Source: G965230065 sp965230065
GTDB lineage: Bacteria; Bacteroidota; Bacteroidia; Cytophagales; Cyclobacteriaceae
Assembly: GCA_965230065.1 (NCBI GenBank)
Contig: OZ245942.1
Coordinates: forward strand, 1,426,001-1,490,000
Direction: 5' to 3'
Length of the DNA stretch: 64,000 bases
Below are positions 8,484 through 17,519 of this stretch, one piece after another. The notes beneath the pieces are model-generated. The model did not search any database and was not told the DNA's origin. It saw only the letters and a program-made list of their open reading frames with translations. Within the stretch, counting starts at the first letter, position 1, and every line of letters starts with the position of its first letter. A program made the position numbers and the translations under genes.

Positions 8484-9386
8484 ATGACTTTTACCTTAAA
8501 CAAAGACAAGAAAATCGGATGGATTGGCACAGGAGTAATGGGTATCTCCATGGTGGGGCTACTTATGGACCAGGGCTACCAGGCTACCGTATACAACCGC
8601 ACCAAATCAAAAGCCCAACCCGCCCTTGACAAAGGCGCTGCCTGGGCCGATACCCCCAAAGCCGTAGCCGAACAATCAGATATTATCTTCACCATCGTAG
8701 GTTTCCCCACCGATGTAGAAGAAGTATATTTCGGGGAAAAAGGCATCCTTAATGGCGTAAAAGAAGGCAGTCTATTGATTGATATGACCACCACCAAACC
8801 CAGTCTGGCCGAGCAGATTTATGAAGCCGCCCAAAAGAAAGGCATAAGCTCCATAGATGCCCCCGTTTCCGGTGGGGATGTAGGTGCGCAAAACGGTACG
8901 CTCTCCATTATGGTGGGTGGCGACAAAGAAAGTGTGGATGCCATCATGCCTCTGTTTGAAATTATGGGGAAAAACATCATTTATGAAGGTAAAGCCGGAG
9001 CGGGTCAGCATACCAAAATGTGCAACCAAATCACCATTGCAGGCACCATGATTGGCGTGTGTGAAAGCTTGCTCTACGCCCACAAAGCCGGCCTCGACTT
9101 GAATGTAATGCTGGAAGCCATCAGCGGAGGCGCTGCCGGCTGCTGGACATTGAACAACCTTGCTCCCCGCATCGTAAACCGTAATTTTGAGCCGGGCTTT
9201 TATGTAGAGCATTTTATCAAAGACATGGAAATTGCCCTGGAAGAATCCAGAAATATGAACCTTTCTATGCCCGGGCTGGCACTGGTACATCAGCTGTACA
9301 AATCCTTAGAAGCCCAGGGCCACGGAAAAAAAGGCACACAGGGGTTGATGCTGGCGTTGGAAAGGATTTCAAATGTTAACCCTTAA
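8484..9386 (+). CDS. NAD(P)-dependent beta-hydroxyacid dehydrogenase (tartronate semialdehyde / hydroxyisobutyrate type)
   Basis: A 300-residue cytosolic oxidoreductase. I start it at ATG 8484 because the Rossmann motif GWIGTGVMG follows directly; the upstream in-frame extension is repeat DNA. Family signatures are complete: the substrate-binding segment DAPVSGGDVGAQNG near residue 125 and the catalytic Lys in GQHTKMCNQ near residue 175. The family reduces or oxidises 2- or 3-hydroxyacids such as tartronate semialdehyde or 3-hydroxyisobutyrate. Beside a glucuronidase-like enzyme and a symporter, a role in catabolism of a uronic acid or its breakdown product fits, but the substrate is not readable from sequence. 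Confidence 0.9.
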   Translation: MTFTLNKDKKIGWIGTGVMGISMVGLLMDQGYQATVYNRTKSKAQPALDKGAAWADTPKAVAEQSDIIFTIVGFPTDVEEVYFGEKGILNGVKEGSLLIDMTTTKPSLAEQIYEAAQKKGISSIDAPVSGGDVGAQNGTLSIMVGGDKESVDAIMPLFEIMGKNIIYEGKAGAGQHTKMCNQITIAGTMIGVCESLLYAHKAGLDLNVMLEAISGGAAGCWTLNNLAPRIVNRNFEPGFYVEHFIKDMEIALEESRNMNLSMPGLALVHQLYKSLEAQGHGKKGTQGLMLALERISNVNP

Positions 9387-9442
9387 TTCAATTGCTAAAG
9401 GCCGCAGAATTTAACTTATTTATCACCTAACCAACCAAAATC

Positions 9443-9493
9443 ATGGAAAGAGAATATATTGAATATCAGGCGCTTAATCGTGGCTACAAGTGA
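9443..9493 (+). CDS. Possible 16-residue leader peptide upstream of the symporter
   Basis: ATG 9443 opens a short frame (MEREYIEYQALNRGYK) whose stop lies 5 bp before the symporter start codon. Its base composition is coding-like and its spacing is that of an upstream coupled cistron. It could be a real small protein, a translational-coupling device or chance. Conservation in related genomes would settle it. Confidence 0.35.
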   Translation: MEREYIEYQALNRGYK

Positions 9494-9498
9494 GATAA

Positions 9499-11073
9499 AT
9501 GCTTACAATTTTATCTTTTATTGGTTTCACCGTTTTCGTAGCACTCTTTTCCTGGTATAAACTACGAAAAGATAAGCTTGACAGTAAAGATGGCTATTTC
9601 CTGGGAGGTCGAAGCCTTACCGGCATTGTAATAGCTGGGTCAATGTTGCTCACAAACATTTCGACCGAACATTTAGTGGGCATGAATGGCTCTTCCTATA
9701 AGAACGGTTTTATCATCATTGCGTGGGAGGTGACGTCAGCACTGGCGCTGGTGGGAGCAGCATTATATTTTATTCCCAAGTATCTAAAAATGGGGTTAAC
9801 CACCATTCCTCAATACCTGGAATACCGGTTTGATGGATTTACCCGGACTTTAGTAGCCTTATTTCTCATTGTTTCTTTTGTGGTGACCTTACTTCCGATT
9901 GTTCTTTTTACAGGCGCCATCAATCTTGAAAGCATTTTCAATGTTTCTGAAGTACTGGGCATCAGCCAAACTAAAGGGCTTTGGCTCACGGTGGTGGTGG
10001 TCGGTATTATTGGTTCGGTGTATGCCATTTTTGGAGGATTGAAGGCGGTAGCTTATTCTGATACCATCAATGGATATGGCCTGCTGGTGGGTGGTATGAT
10101 GATACCTTTATTGGCCTTGTTTGACATAGGCAATGGGAACATACTCCGAGGACTTTCAGAGGTTTTTAATCATAGTCCCGAAAAGTTCAATGTCATTGGC
10201 GCCCAGGATTCCGTACTTCCTTTTGAAGTATTATTTACAGGGTTGATCATTAACCAGCTCTACTTCTGGTGTATGAACCAGGCGATTGTGCAACGGGCGC
10301 TGGGGGCAAAAAACCTGGTAGAGGCCCAAAAAGGTTTACTTTATACCGGGGTACTGAAGATCTTCATTCCCGTCATAATTATTCTTCCCGGAGTAATTGG
10401 GTTTTATTACTTTGGAGATTCATTTTATGAAAACCAGGATGCTATTTATCCCGCATTGGTGAAAAAGGTGATGCCTCCAGGGTTTCTGGGATTTTTCGCC
10501 GCGGTGGTGATGGGCGCGGTTTTGAGTACCTTTAACAGCGTCTTGAATAGTGCAGCGACCATCTTCAGCGTAGGTATTTATAAAAGGCACATCAATGACG
10601 ATGCGAACGAGCATCAAATGGTTAAAGTGGGGAAGTGGACTTCGGCTATTCTTGCTGTTTCCACCATAATGGTTGCACCGTTGGTGGCCAATGCACCGGA
10701 GGGGTTGTACCAGTTATTGCAGCAGTTAAACGGTATTTTCTTCATTCCCATTGGTTCTATTATGATCGCTGGCTTTTTCCTTCCTAAGATCTCAGCAATG
10801 GGCGCAAAAGCGGCGCTTTTAGTTGGATTATTATTTTATATAGTGACCACCTTTATTCTCCAGGTTGACATACACTTTGTTCATATTTGGGGTATCGAGT
10901 TCTTACTCAATATAGCCGTGATGTATGCCGTATCCTACTTCTATCCAAGAACGAATACTATGGAATTTGAGGAAATGAAAACATTGGATTTAAGTCATTG
11001 GAAATACGCAAAGTTATTGGGGACAATTTTGGTACTAGTAACCATTGGCATCTATGTTTGGCTCGGTAACTAA
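9499..11073 (+). CDS. Sodium/solute symporter (SSS/SLC5 family)
   Basis: A 524-residue inner-membrane transporter with about 13-14 hydrophobic segments. The N-terminal half carries the family pattern: GGRSLTG followed by GSMLLTNISTEHL (first transmembrane helices of the Na+ site), and later AVVMGAVLSTFNSVLNSAAT near residue 345, typical of the SSS core. Members import sugars, uronates, sialic acid or carboxylates with Na+. Its place between glycosidase/reductase and an oxidoreductase makes a released monosaccharide or uronic acid the best guess for cargo. It may be the main uptake route of the locus, since no SusC/SusD pair is visible. Confidence 0.9.
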   Translation: MLTILSFIGFTVFVALFSWYKLRKDKLDSKDGYFLGGRSLTGIVIAGSMLLTNISTEHLVGMNGSSYKNGFIIIAWEVTSALALVGAALYFIPKYLKMGLTTIPQYLEYRFDGFTRTLVALFLIVSFVVTLLPIVLFTGAINLESIFNVSEVLGISQTKGLWLTVVVVGIIGSVYAIFGGLKAVAYSDTINGYGLLVGGMMIPLLALFDIGNGNILRGLSEVFNHSPEKFNVIGAQDSVLPFEVLFTGLIINQLYFWCMNQAIVQRALGAKNLVEAQKGLLYTGVLKIFIPVIIILPGVIGFYYFGDSFYENQDAIYPALVKKVMPPGFLGFFAAVVMGAVLSTFNSVLNSAATIFSVGIYKRHINDDANEHQMVKVGKWTSAILAVSTIMVAPLVANAPEGLYQLLQQLNGIFFIPIGSIMIAGFFLPKISAMGAKAALLVGLLFYIVTTFILQVDIHFVHIWGIEFLLNIAVMYAVSYFYPRTNTMEFEEMKTLDLSHWKYAKLLGTILVLVTIGIYVWLGN

Positions 11074-11216
11074 TCTGGCAGGCATACTTATTAAAAGAAA
11101 TAACTCGCAGATTTTGCAATCATTATGTTCCATATTCCCCAAAACTTATAGGCTGCAAACCATTTTTGTTGTTTAGTATTTGTTAATTTTACCATAAACA
11201 CTGAAAGCAATCTACC

Positions 11217-12548
11217 ATGACAACACTCATCAAAAGAAGAAATTTCATCAAAACCACAGGAGCCGCCAGCCTCGGATTGGGCCTGGCAGGAAGTACATTG
11301 GCAGTGCCTTTTCGCACGGCTGCCTCTGATAAAATCACGGTGGCTGTAATGGGCACCAACTCCAGGGGAAGCGCGCTTGCAAAAGGTTTCGCTACCCACC
11401 CCAAAGCAGAGGTTGCCTACATTTGTGATGTGGATGATAATGCCATCAAAAAAGGCGTAGAAGCTACCGCAGCTGGTGGGCAAAAGAAAACTCCCAAAGG
11501 TATCAAAGACTTCCGGCAGGCATTGGAAGATGATTCATTGGATGCCCTGGTAATTGCAGCCCCCGATCACTGGCATGCCCCGGCGGCTATTTTGGCTTTG
11601 CAGGCAGGAAAGCATGTGTATGTGGAAAAACCCTGCTCTCATAATCCGTATGAAGGGGAATTGTTGGTGAATGCAGCCAATAAGTACGGAAAAGTAGTGC
11701 AAATGGGTAACCAGCGTCGTTCCTGGCCTAAAGTGATTGAAGGTATTCAGTTTTTGCACGAAGGTGCCATTGGCCGGGTTTATTTTGCCCGTGGGTGGTA
11801 TGCCAACAAACGCGGTTCTATGGGATATGGAAAAGAAGTTCCCGTACCCGCCCACCTGGATTATGAGCTCTGGCAAGGCCCGGCTCCCCGAAAGCCTTAC
11901 AAAGACAACCTCATCCATTATAACTGGCACTGGTTGTGGCATTGGGGCACCGGCGAGTTGCTCAATAATGGCACACACTTTATTGACCTCTGTCGTTGGG
12001 GATTAGAAGTAGATTATCCTACTCGGGTTACTTCCAGCGGGGGACGTTACCATTGGCAAGACGACTGGGAAACGCCCGATACCCAACTGGTAACTTATGA
12101 TTTTGAAGAAGGAAAATCCATTTTGTGGGAAGGACGTTCCTGCAATCCGAGGGGCATTGAAGGTTCATCTACAGGCGTTTCTTTTCATGGGGAAAATGGC
12201 TCGATGGTGATAGACGGTAACGGATACGTAATCTATGATATGGCCAACAAAGAAATAAAAAGTTCAAAAAGCGGTGCTACCAATGCCGTAGACACCACCG
12301 GCCCGGGCTTTGACCTTGACCAGGACCATTTTACCAATTTTATCGCAGGCATTCAGGAAGGCAAACAGCTTAATTCTGACATTGCCAACGCCAACATCAG
12401 TGTACACATTTGCCATTTGGGCAACATCGCGCATCGCACCGGGCGGGTTATTCAATGCGATACGAAGAATGGCCAAATTCTTAACGACAAAGAAGCCATG
12501 CAATTTTGGGGAAGGGATTATGAGGAAGGATGGGCACCTTCGGTATGA
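11217..12548 (+). CDS. Tat-exported Gfo/Idh/MocA-family oxidoreductase
   Basis: A 443-residue protein beginning with a twin-arginine signal (KRRNFIKTTGAASLGLG), so it is probably exported folded with its NAD(P) cofactor. The Rossmann fold follows (TVAVMGTNSRGSALAKGF), then the family signature with EKPCSHNPYEGE near residue 140, which contains the catalytic Lys. C-terminal residues about 180-400 form the usual dimer/substrate domain. Exported members are common in Bacteroidota sugar loci, and some remove or modify glycosidic groups through a bound cofactor. The exact substrate is unknown. The next gene is convergent, so this is the last plus-strand gene of the locus. Confidence 0.9.
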   Translation: MTTLIKRRNFIKTTGAASLGLGLAGSTLAVPFRTAASDKITVAVMGTNSRGSALAKGFATHPKAEVAYICDVDDNAIKKGVEATAAGGQKKTPKGIKDFRQALEDDSLDALVIAAPDHWHAPAAILALQAGKHVYVEKPCSHNPYEGELLVNAANKYGKVVQMGNQRRSWPKVIEGIQFLHEGAIGRVYFARGWYANKRGSMGYGKEVPVPAHLDYELWQGPAPRKPYKDNLIHYNWHWLWHWGTGELLNNGTHFIDLCRWGLEVDYPTRVTSSGGRYHWQDDWETPDTQLVTYDFEEGKSILWEGRSCNPRGIEGSSTGVSFHGENGSMVIDGNGYVIYDMANKEIKSSKSGATNAVDTTGPGFDLDQDHFTNFIAGIQEGKQLNSDIANANISVHICHLGNIAHRTGRVIQCDTKNGQILNDKEAMQFWGRDYEEGWAPSV

Positions 12549-12560
12549 AGTCAATGAAGG

Positions 12561-12700
12561 CTTCCGAAGTTTTGAGCACCGAGCATTGAAAACTAATAAG
12601 AAGCTCTCTTGAATCGGTCTGACCGCTCTTGTGCCTCTGAAAATAGCGGTCAGGCCGATAGGTATTATTTTTAACCTTCGGGACTAAGAAACTTCGGAAG
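12561..12700. repeat. Nested inverted repeats between convergent genes
   Basis: An outer perfect 12-bp pair, CTTCCGAAGTTT (12561-12572) and AAACTTCGGAAG (12689-12700), encloses an inner 15-bp pair with one mismatch, ATCGGTCTGACCGCT (12613-12627) and AGCGGTCAGGCCGAT (12645-12659). It fills most of the 178 bp between two convergent stop codons. It may act as a two-way transcription barrier or be an interspersed element; no clear T-run is attached. Confidence 0.55.
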
Positions 12701-12726
12701 TCTAAAACCTAAATGAAGAGTAACAA

Positions 12727-14466
12727 CTACAATGTCTCCCTTACTTGCTTCACTTCCTCCACACTCACCGCAGTAGCCTCATTCCCAAAATTTTGACGGA
12801 TGTAGGTAAGTACCTGTGCAATATCCTCATCGCTCAAAAAGCGGTGCTGGGGCATTAAATTATCATAGTTTTCACCATTAACTTCAATGCTTCCTTCCAA
12901 GCCATTCAGTATGATGTTGATCAATCTTTTTTTATCACCAGTTACCCAATCAGTCCCTGCCAGGGGTGGAAAACGCCCAGACGCACCCTTGCCGTTGCGT
13001 TGGTGGCAGGTGCCACAGTAGGTTCTGTAAATGGTAGCACCTTTTTCTACCAAGCCCTTTTGCAAATTGTCTTCTTCTTCATCCGGTGTGCGGATGTGGG
13101 AAAGCTGTTTCCTTTCTTCCATTTGTGCCAACTGTGCTTCCCCAAAGTTACCCTTGTCTCCTTTAAACATAATTCGCCATATCTTGCCTTTTTCCGTATC
13201 GCCGATGTACAAAGAACCATCCGGTCCCATCGCGATGCCCATAGGGCGGTAAATGGCATCACTTACATTTACGATAGGATCTACACCAGCAAAACCATCA
13301 GCAAATATTTCCCATTCACCAGTAGGGGCTCCATCTTTAAAAGGAATAAAACCGATAAAATACCCTGATTGTGGGTAAGGAGCGCGGTTGGTTGAACCAT
13401 GAAAAGCTACGAATGCCCCGTTTCTATATCGTTCAGGAAACTGATCTCCCTGGTAGAAATGCAAATCATTAGGTGCCCAGTGGCCTGGGAAACCCATGAT
13501 GGGGTCGTCGCAGTCTTCACATCTGCCTACAACATTGCCATCCCCTCCATATTCGGGTGCCAGTACTTTCTTTTTCTGCATTTGGTCATAGTAGCAGTAA
13601 GGCCACCCAAAGTCAGAACCTTCGGTTACTCTTAAAAACTCTTCGGAAGGTAGCAGGGCACTTTGCCAGGGCGTAAACTTGTTGGCCCAAAGCCTGAGCA
13701 AATCATCCCGCCCGTGCATCACAATGTATAAGTTTTCATCGGCCGGGTTCCAGTCCATAGCCACTACGCTACGGATGCCAGTGGAGAATTTGTAGCCATC
13801 TTTTTGGGTCAGCCCTATTTTGTTGGCATCAAACCGCCATACGCCACCATGTTCTTCCAGTTGCGGACAAGGATCCATCCCGGATACACCCGGCGTTCTT
13901 TTAGGGTCTTGACAGGCATTGGAAGGTGCACCATAAGGGACATACATATAGCCTTTATTGTCGAAAGAAACTGGTTTCGTAATATGCTCATGCCTGCCAT
14001 GCGGATGGTCGTCGGTAAGTACAACTTCTATCTCAGATTGAGGCACCAGTTCACCGGGTGTCAATTTTTGGCGATAAACTACTAATTCTGTACTAGAATA
14101 CAGATAACCATCATGAATGCGCATGGCAGTACCATATCCGCCTTCGTTATCGCTGTATCCTCCAAAACTTTTAACAATATCAGCTTTACCATCATTGTCA
14201 GTATCACGAAGCGCCACATTGCGGCCAGCCTCATTGCCATATCTTAATTTGACATAAACATCCCCATTATCATTCACGGCTATTCCCCGCGCACGTCCAG
14301 GCAGGCTGTCTGCAACCACAACCACTTCAAAGCTTTCAGGTACAAAAAGCCCACCATTGTCAGGATCGCCGGGAGGCAAATGTTGCTTTTCAGTGCATTG
14401 GGTAAAGCCGGTTATTACAAGAGAAGCGAAAAGAAATTTAATATATTTACTAAAGATTGAAGACAT
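12727..14466 (-). CDS. Lipoprotein sugar dehydrogenase-like beta-propeller with C-terminal cytochrome c domain
   Basis: I start it at the internal ATG (14466), giving 579 residues, because that places a lipoprotein signal (ITGFTQCTEK) correctly; an upstream ATG at 14502 adds 12 unlikely residues. Residues about 40-430 resemble the PQQ-dependent sugar/L-sorbosone dehydrogenase propeller (repeats such as GIAMGPDGSLYIGDTEKG). Residues about 470-570 are a class I cytochrome c with heme motif CGTCH and a later Met (YDNLMPQH) as likely sixth ligand. A periplasmic oxidation step passing electrons to the respiratory chain is the family expectation. PQQ dependence is inferred. It is convergent with the oxidoreductase and forms its own unit. 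Confidence 0.85.
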   Translation of the reverse strand: MSSIFSKYIKFLFASLVITGFTQCTEKQHLPPGDPDNGGLFVPESFEVVVVADSLPGRARGIAVNDNGDVYVKLRYGNEAGRNVALRDTDNDGKADIVKSFGGYSDNEGGYGTAMRIHDGYLYSSTELVVYRQKLTPGELVPQSEIEVVLTDDHPHGRHEHITKPVSFDNKGYMYVPYGAPSNACQDPKRTPGVSGMDPCPQLEEHGGVWRFDANKIGLTQKDGYKFSTGIRSVVAMDWNPADENLYIVMHGRDDLLRLWANKFTPWQSALLPSEEFLRVTEGSDFGWPYCYYDQMQKKKVLAPEYGGDGNVVGRCEDCDDPIMGFPGHWAPNDLHFYQGDQFPERYRNGAFVAFHGSTNRAPYPQSGYFIGFIPFKDGAPTGEWEIFADGFAGVDPIVNVSDAIYRPMGIAMGPDGSLYIGDTEKGKIWRIMFKGDKGNFGEAQLAQMEERKQLSHIRTPDEEEDNLQKGLVEKGATIYRTYCGTCHQRNGKGASGRFPPLAGTDWVTGDKKRLINIILNGLEGSIEVNGENYDNLMPQHRFLSDEDIAQVLTYIRQNFGNEATAVSVEEVKQVRETL

Positions 14467-14631
14467 AATGATAGAAGGAAGAGAAAGGTATTTAAGTTTC
14501 ACATCAGTACTGTTTCATTACATTTCATTTTGGTTGAATAAATATAAAAAGATTAATTGAATAAAATAATTTAATCGCTATTGTATTGACATGCGCTTAA
14601 TAGTAAATTTTGGCAAACATTCTAAATTGCA

Positions 14632-16170
14632 ATGACATCCTACTCCCGCAGCCTTCACCGGCCTTCAATCATTCTGATAGCTATTTTTGCACTTATCAAA
14701 ATTGGCCTGCATTTGTTTACCAATGCCTTTGCCAGCTATGGCATGTTCAGGGATGAATTGTACTACCTTGCCTGTGCCGAACATTTGGATTACGGTTATG
14801 TAGATCATCCTCCCTTATCCATTTGGGTTTTGTCAGTATCCAGATTTTTATTGGGTGATTCATTATTTGCCGTTCGCTTGTTTCCCGCCTTATTTTCAGG
14901 CATTTCATTATTCATGGTTGGCCTCATTACCAGGGAGTTAGGTGGCAAAAAAGTAGCCATCGCCATCGTATGCACAGCCATGTTGGTTTCCGCAATCAAT
15001 TTGTCATTTGGCACTTTCTATTCCATGAATGTGATAGACCAGATGTTGTGGCCGATATTGTTATTTCTTTTGATAAAAATCATCAATACTGAAAAGCCTG
15101 CCTATTGGATTTATTTCGGAATCATTCTTGGCCTGGCATTGCTCAATAAAATCTCCGCTCTTTTTTTAGGGGCCGGCGTTTTTGTAGCACTTTTGGCTAC
15201 TCCGCAGCGGTACTGGTTTAAAACCAAGTGGCCGTACATAGCCGGAGCCATCAGCATTTTGATTTTTTTTCCTTATATCATCTGGAACTCGCAACACGAT
15301 TGGGCACACCTGGAATTTATCCACAATGCATCTACAGAAAAATATGCAGGATTATCGCCCATTTCTTTCTGGAAAGGGCAACTTTTGCTCAACAATCCGG
15401 TAACCATTCCGGTGTGGGTATGCGGCATTCTTTACTTCTTTCTGCACAAAGAAGATAAAATATACCACTTCCTGTTCTGGATATTTCTGACGGTAGGGTT
15501 TATTCTTACAATCAACGGCACCAGCAAACCGGAATACCTGGCGGCTATTTTCCCGCTGCTTTTTATCGGTGGTGCTTTGCAAATAGAGCAATGGTCTGTT
15601 CAAAGAAAATGGGTGTTTTATGTTGCATTGGGTACACTTATGCTGGGTATTCCGCTTTTTCCGTTGGCATTGCCCATACTTCCGGTAGAAACATACATTC
15701 AGTATTCAGGTTTTCTAGGCATAAAACCGGAAAATGCAGAAGGAAAAGAAACGGCTGCCTTACCTCAGTTTTATGCCGATATGTTTGGGTGGGAACAGAA
15801 AGCCGCAGCCATTGCAGAAGCCTACCACAATCTTTCACCCGAAGATCAAAAAAAATGTGTCATTTTTGGTGACAATTATGGTCGGTGTGGGGCGGTAGAT
15901 TATTATGCTGATAAATTTAATCTTCCTAAAAGCATAGGCGGACACAACAACTACTGGCTCTGGGGGCCAGGGAGTTATTCGGGTGAGTTGCTGCTTATTC
16001 TCAGCAATGATGTAGGTGATAAAAATGAGTTATTTGAAATCGTGGAAGATCTGGGAGTGGTAACCTGCCAATATTGTATGCCTTATGAAAGTAACCTGCA
16101 TCTTTACCTGTGCCGCGATTTGAAAGGGGAAGTAGAGGAATTATGGCCTGCGGTGAAATCTTATAAATAA
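14632..16170 (+). CDS. GT39/ArnT-like membrane glycosyltransferase
   Basis: A 512-residue protein with 10-12 transmembrane segments. The N-terminal loop FRDELYYLACAEHLDYGYVDHPPLS (quoted in part: DELYYLA, VDHPPLS) carries the acidic catalytic motif of the PMT/ArnT fold, which transfers sugars from polyprenyl-phosphate carriers on the outer face of the inner membrane. The C-terminal 120 residues form a soluble domain (GDNYGRCGAVDYYAD). The acceptor may be lipid A, a protein or a glycolipid; nothing in the neighbourhood decides this. It is divergent from the cytochrome-tagged gene, with about 165 bp of AT-rich promoter DNA between them. Confidence 0.85.
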   Translation: MTSYSRSLHRPSIILIAIFALIKIGLHLFTNAFASYGMFRDELYYLACAEHLDYGYVDHPPLSIWVLSVSRFLLGDSLFAVRLFPALFSGISLFMVGLITRELGGKKVAIAIVCTAMLVSAINLSFGTFYSMNVIDQMLWPILLFLLIKIINTEKPAYWIYFGIILGLALLNKISALFLGAGVFVALLATPQRYWFKTKWPYIAGAISILIFFPYIIWNSQHDWAHLEFIHNASTEKYAGLSPISFWKGQLLLNNPVTIPVWVCGILYFFLHKEDKIYHFLFWIFLTVGFILTINGTSKPEYLAAIFPLLFIGGALQIEQWSVQRKWVFYVALGTLMLGIPLFPLALPILPVETYIQYSGFLGIKPENAEGKETAALPQFYADMFGWEQKAAAIAEAYHNLSPEDQKKCVIFGDNYGRCGAVDYYADKFNLPKSIGGHNNYWLWGPGSYSGELLLILSNDVGDKNELFEIVEDLGVVTCQYCMPYESNLHLYLCRDLKGEVEELWPAVKSYK

Positions 16171-16258
16171 AATGTAACTAAAAAGTTGCGCAAAAATATC
16201 TTGATATTTAAATTGCAACCAAACAGTTGCTTTTTTAATAATAAATCTTAATAAAACC

Positions 16259-16690
16259 ATGGAACACATCAGGCACTACCTCACCATCAATGCTCCCGTA
16301 CAGAAAGTATACGATGCCTTCACTACCCAGGAAGGGCTTTCAAATTGGTGGACAAAAGAGACCATTGCAAAACCGGAAGAAGGTTTTCTTAATGAGTTTA
16401 TGTTTGGTGATGCCGGACACGAAAAAATGAGGGTTACCCGGCTTGAACCCAACAAATCGGTGCATTGGACATGCGAAGAAGGCTCACCCGAGTGGGTAGG
16501 CACAAACTTTTCATTTGACCTTTCAGAAAAAGACGAGAAAACCATTTTGCAATTTGCCCACAAAGACTGGCGGGAAGCCACAGAATTTTATGCCATTTGC
16601 AATTACCATTGGGGCTATTTCATGCATTCCCTGAAAAATCTCTGCGAAACTGGCAAAGGCACGCCTTATCCGGAGATGGAGGGCTTTTAA
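16259..16690 (+). CDS. AHSA1/SRPBCC-domain protein
   Basis: A 143-residue protein of the START-like SRPBCC superfamily, AHSA1 branch: INAPVQKVYDAFTTQEGLSNWW at the N-terminus (the first strand and helix) and a C-terminal helix ending near CNYHWGYFMHSLKNLCE. Such proteins bind small hydrophobic ligands; no enzyme activity can be predicted. It follows the glycosyltransferase by 88 bp and may have its own promoter. The 277 bp after it hold only hairpins. Confidence 0.85.
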   Translation: MEHIRHYLTINAPVQKVYDAFTTQEGLSNWWTKETIAKPEEGFLNEFMFGDAGHEKMRVTRLEPNKSVHWTCEEGSPEWVGTNFSFDLSEKDEKTILQFAHKDWREATEFYAICNYHWGYFMHSLKNLCETGKGTPYPEMEGF

Positions 16691-16723
16691 TCTCTGACTT
16701 ATGGCAAAAAGTTTTGCCAAATT

Positions 16724-16747
16724 GGAGCACGGACATCCTTGTCCGTG
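16724..16747 (+). repeat. GGAG-hairpin repeat, copy C
   Basis: GGAG (16724-16727), then perfect arms CACGGACA and TGTCCGTG around loop TCCT. It begins 33 bp after the stop codon of the AHSA1 gene, in the same orientation as the other copies. Confidence 0.6.
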
Positions 16748-16786
16748 TACATCAAACCGGGTCAGACGATAGTATTGTTGGGGTAT

Positions 16787-16915
16787 GCGGGCTGGGAAGC
16801 CCGCTCTCCAAACCGACAGTTTTTACTTGTTTACGCTTAAGTTCGGACAAAAAAGTCATGACGAATAGTAAATGCGGACATTTCTGTCCGCATACGCCGA
16901 ACAGAAATGTTCGGC
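16787..16915. repeat. Cluster of three short hairpins with 4-nt loops
   Basis: Three perfect hairpins follow copy C in the gap: GCGGGCT / AGCCCGC (16787-16804, loop GGGA), ATGCGGACA / TGTCCGCAT (16872-16893, loop TTTC) and GCCGAACA / TGTTCGGC (16896-16915, loop GAAA). The second shares the GCGGAC core of the GGAG-hairpin family; the last two stand two bases apart. The gap (16691-16967) contains no convincing gene. Confidence 0.6.
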
Positions 16916-16967
16916 AGTACAGTTTCTGGCATTTTTTATTTGTTCGTGCTTATAGGCTAAGCAAATA

Positions 16968-17519
16968 TTAAATCCCCAATATTTTAGCATCTACGTGGAA
17001 GCGTGACGAAATGTCAAGGTCAACGTCATTACTCAGTAGCTCGTCTGTAACCGTATTCACACGGAGGTAAAATTTATCTTGTTTGATATAATCCTTAATA
17101 TCTTCATTGGAAGGCTCCAGTTCCAGTTCCTTACCCACATTTTCAGGAATGTCTTCCAGGCTGGCTACTTCTACTTCCGACATGCCCTCGGCCGCGATGA
17201 AAACACTCACAGATTTCAAAAAACTAAAATCCTGCTCGTCCGGGGAAGTAATGGCCAGGTTCAGTTTTGTGAGCACAATTTCCTGAATGAGGTCTTTGCG
17301 TGTATCATTCACGGCAAATTCAGATTCTGAATTCGTTTCTACATCAGGTGTAAATACATTCACAGGAAGATTAATCCCCGTGCTGGACTGAATAGTTGTA
17401 GAGGTGTTATAATTCAAATTGAATTGAGTAAGCTCATTAACTTTCTCACAAGATGATAACACCACAACAAGCAGAATAATCATGTAATTAAACTTTCTCA
17501 TCATATCAATATTTATCAT
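16968..17519 (-). CDS. Lipoprotein of unknown function coupled to the TPR gene
   Basis: A 183-residue protein with a lipoprotein signal (IILLVVVLSSCEKVN). Its first ATG shares the ATGA overlap with the stop codon of the large TPR gene, which points to translational coupling; a start five or six residues later (MMRKF) would give a neater signal peptide. The mature part has an alternating pattern typical of beta-rich periplasmic proteins and no motif I recognise. Given the coupling, it may work with the TPR protein at the membrane. Confidence 0.75.
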   Translation of the reverse strand: MINIDMMRKFNYMIILLVVVLSSCEKVNELTQFNLNYNTSTTIQSSTGINLPVNVFTPDVETNSESEFAVNDTRKDLIQEIVLTKLNLAITSPDEQDFSFLKSVSVFIAAEGMSEVEVASLEDIPENVGKELELEPSNEDIKDYIKQDKFYLRVNTVTDELLSNDVDLDISSRFHVDAKILGI

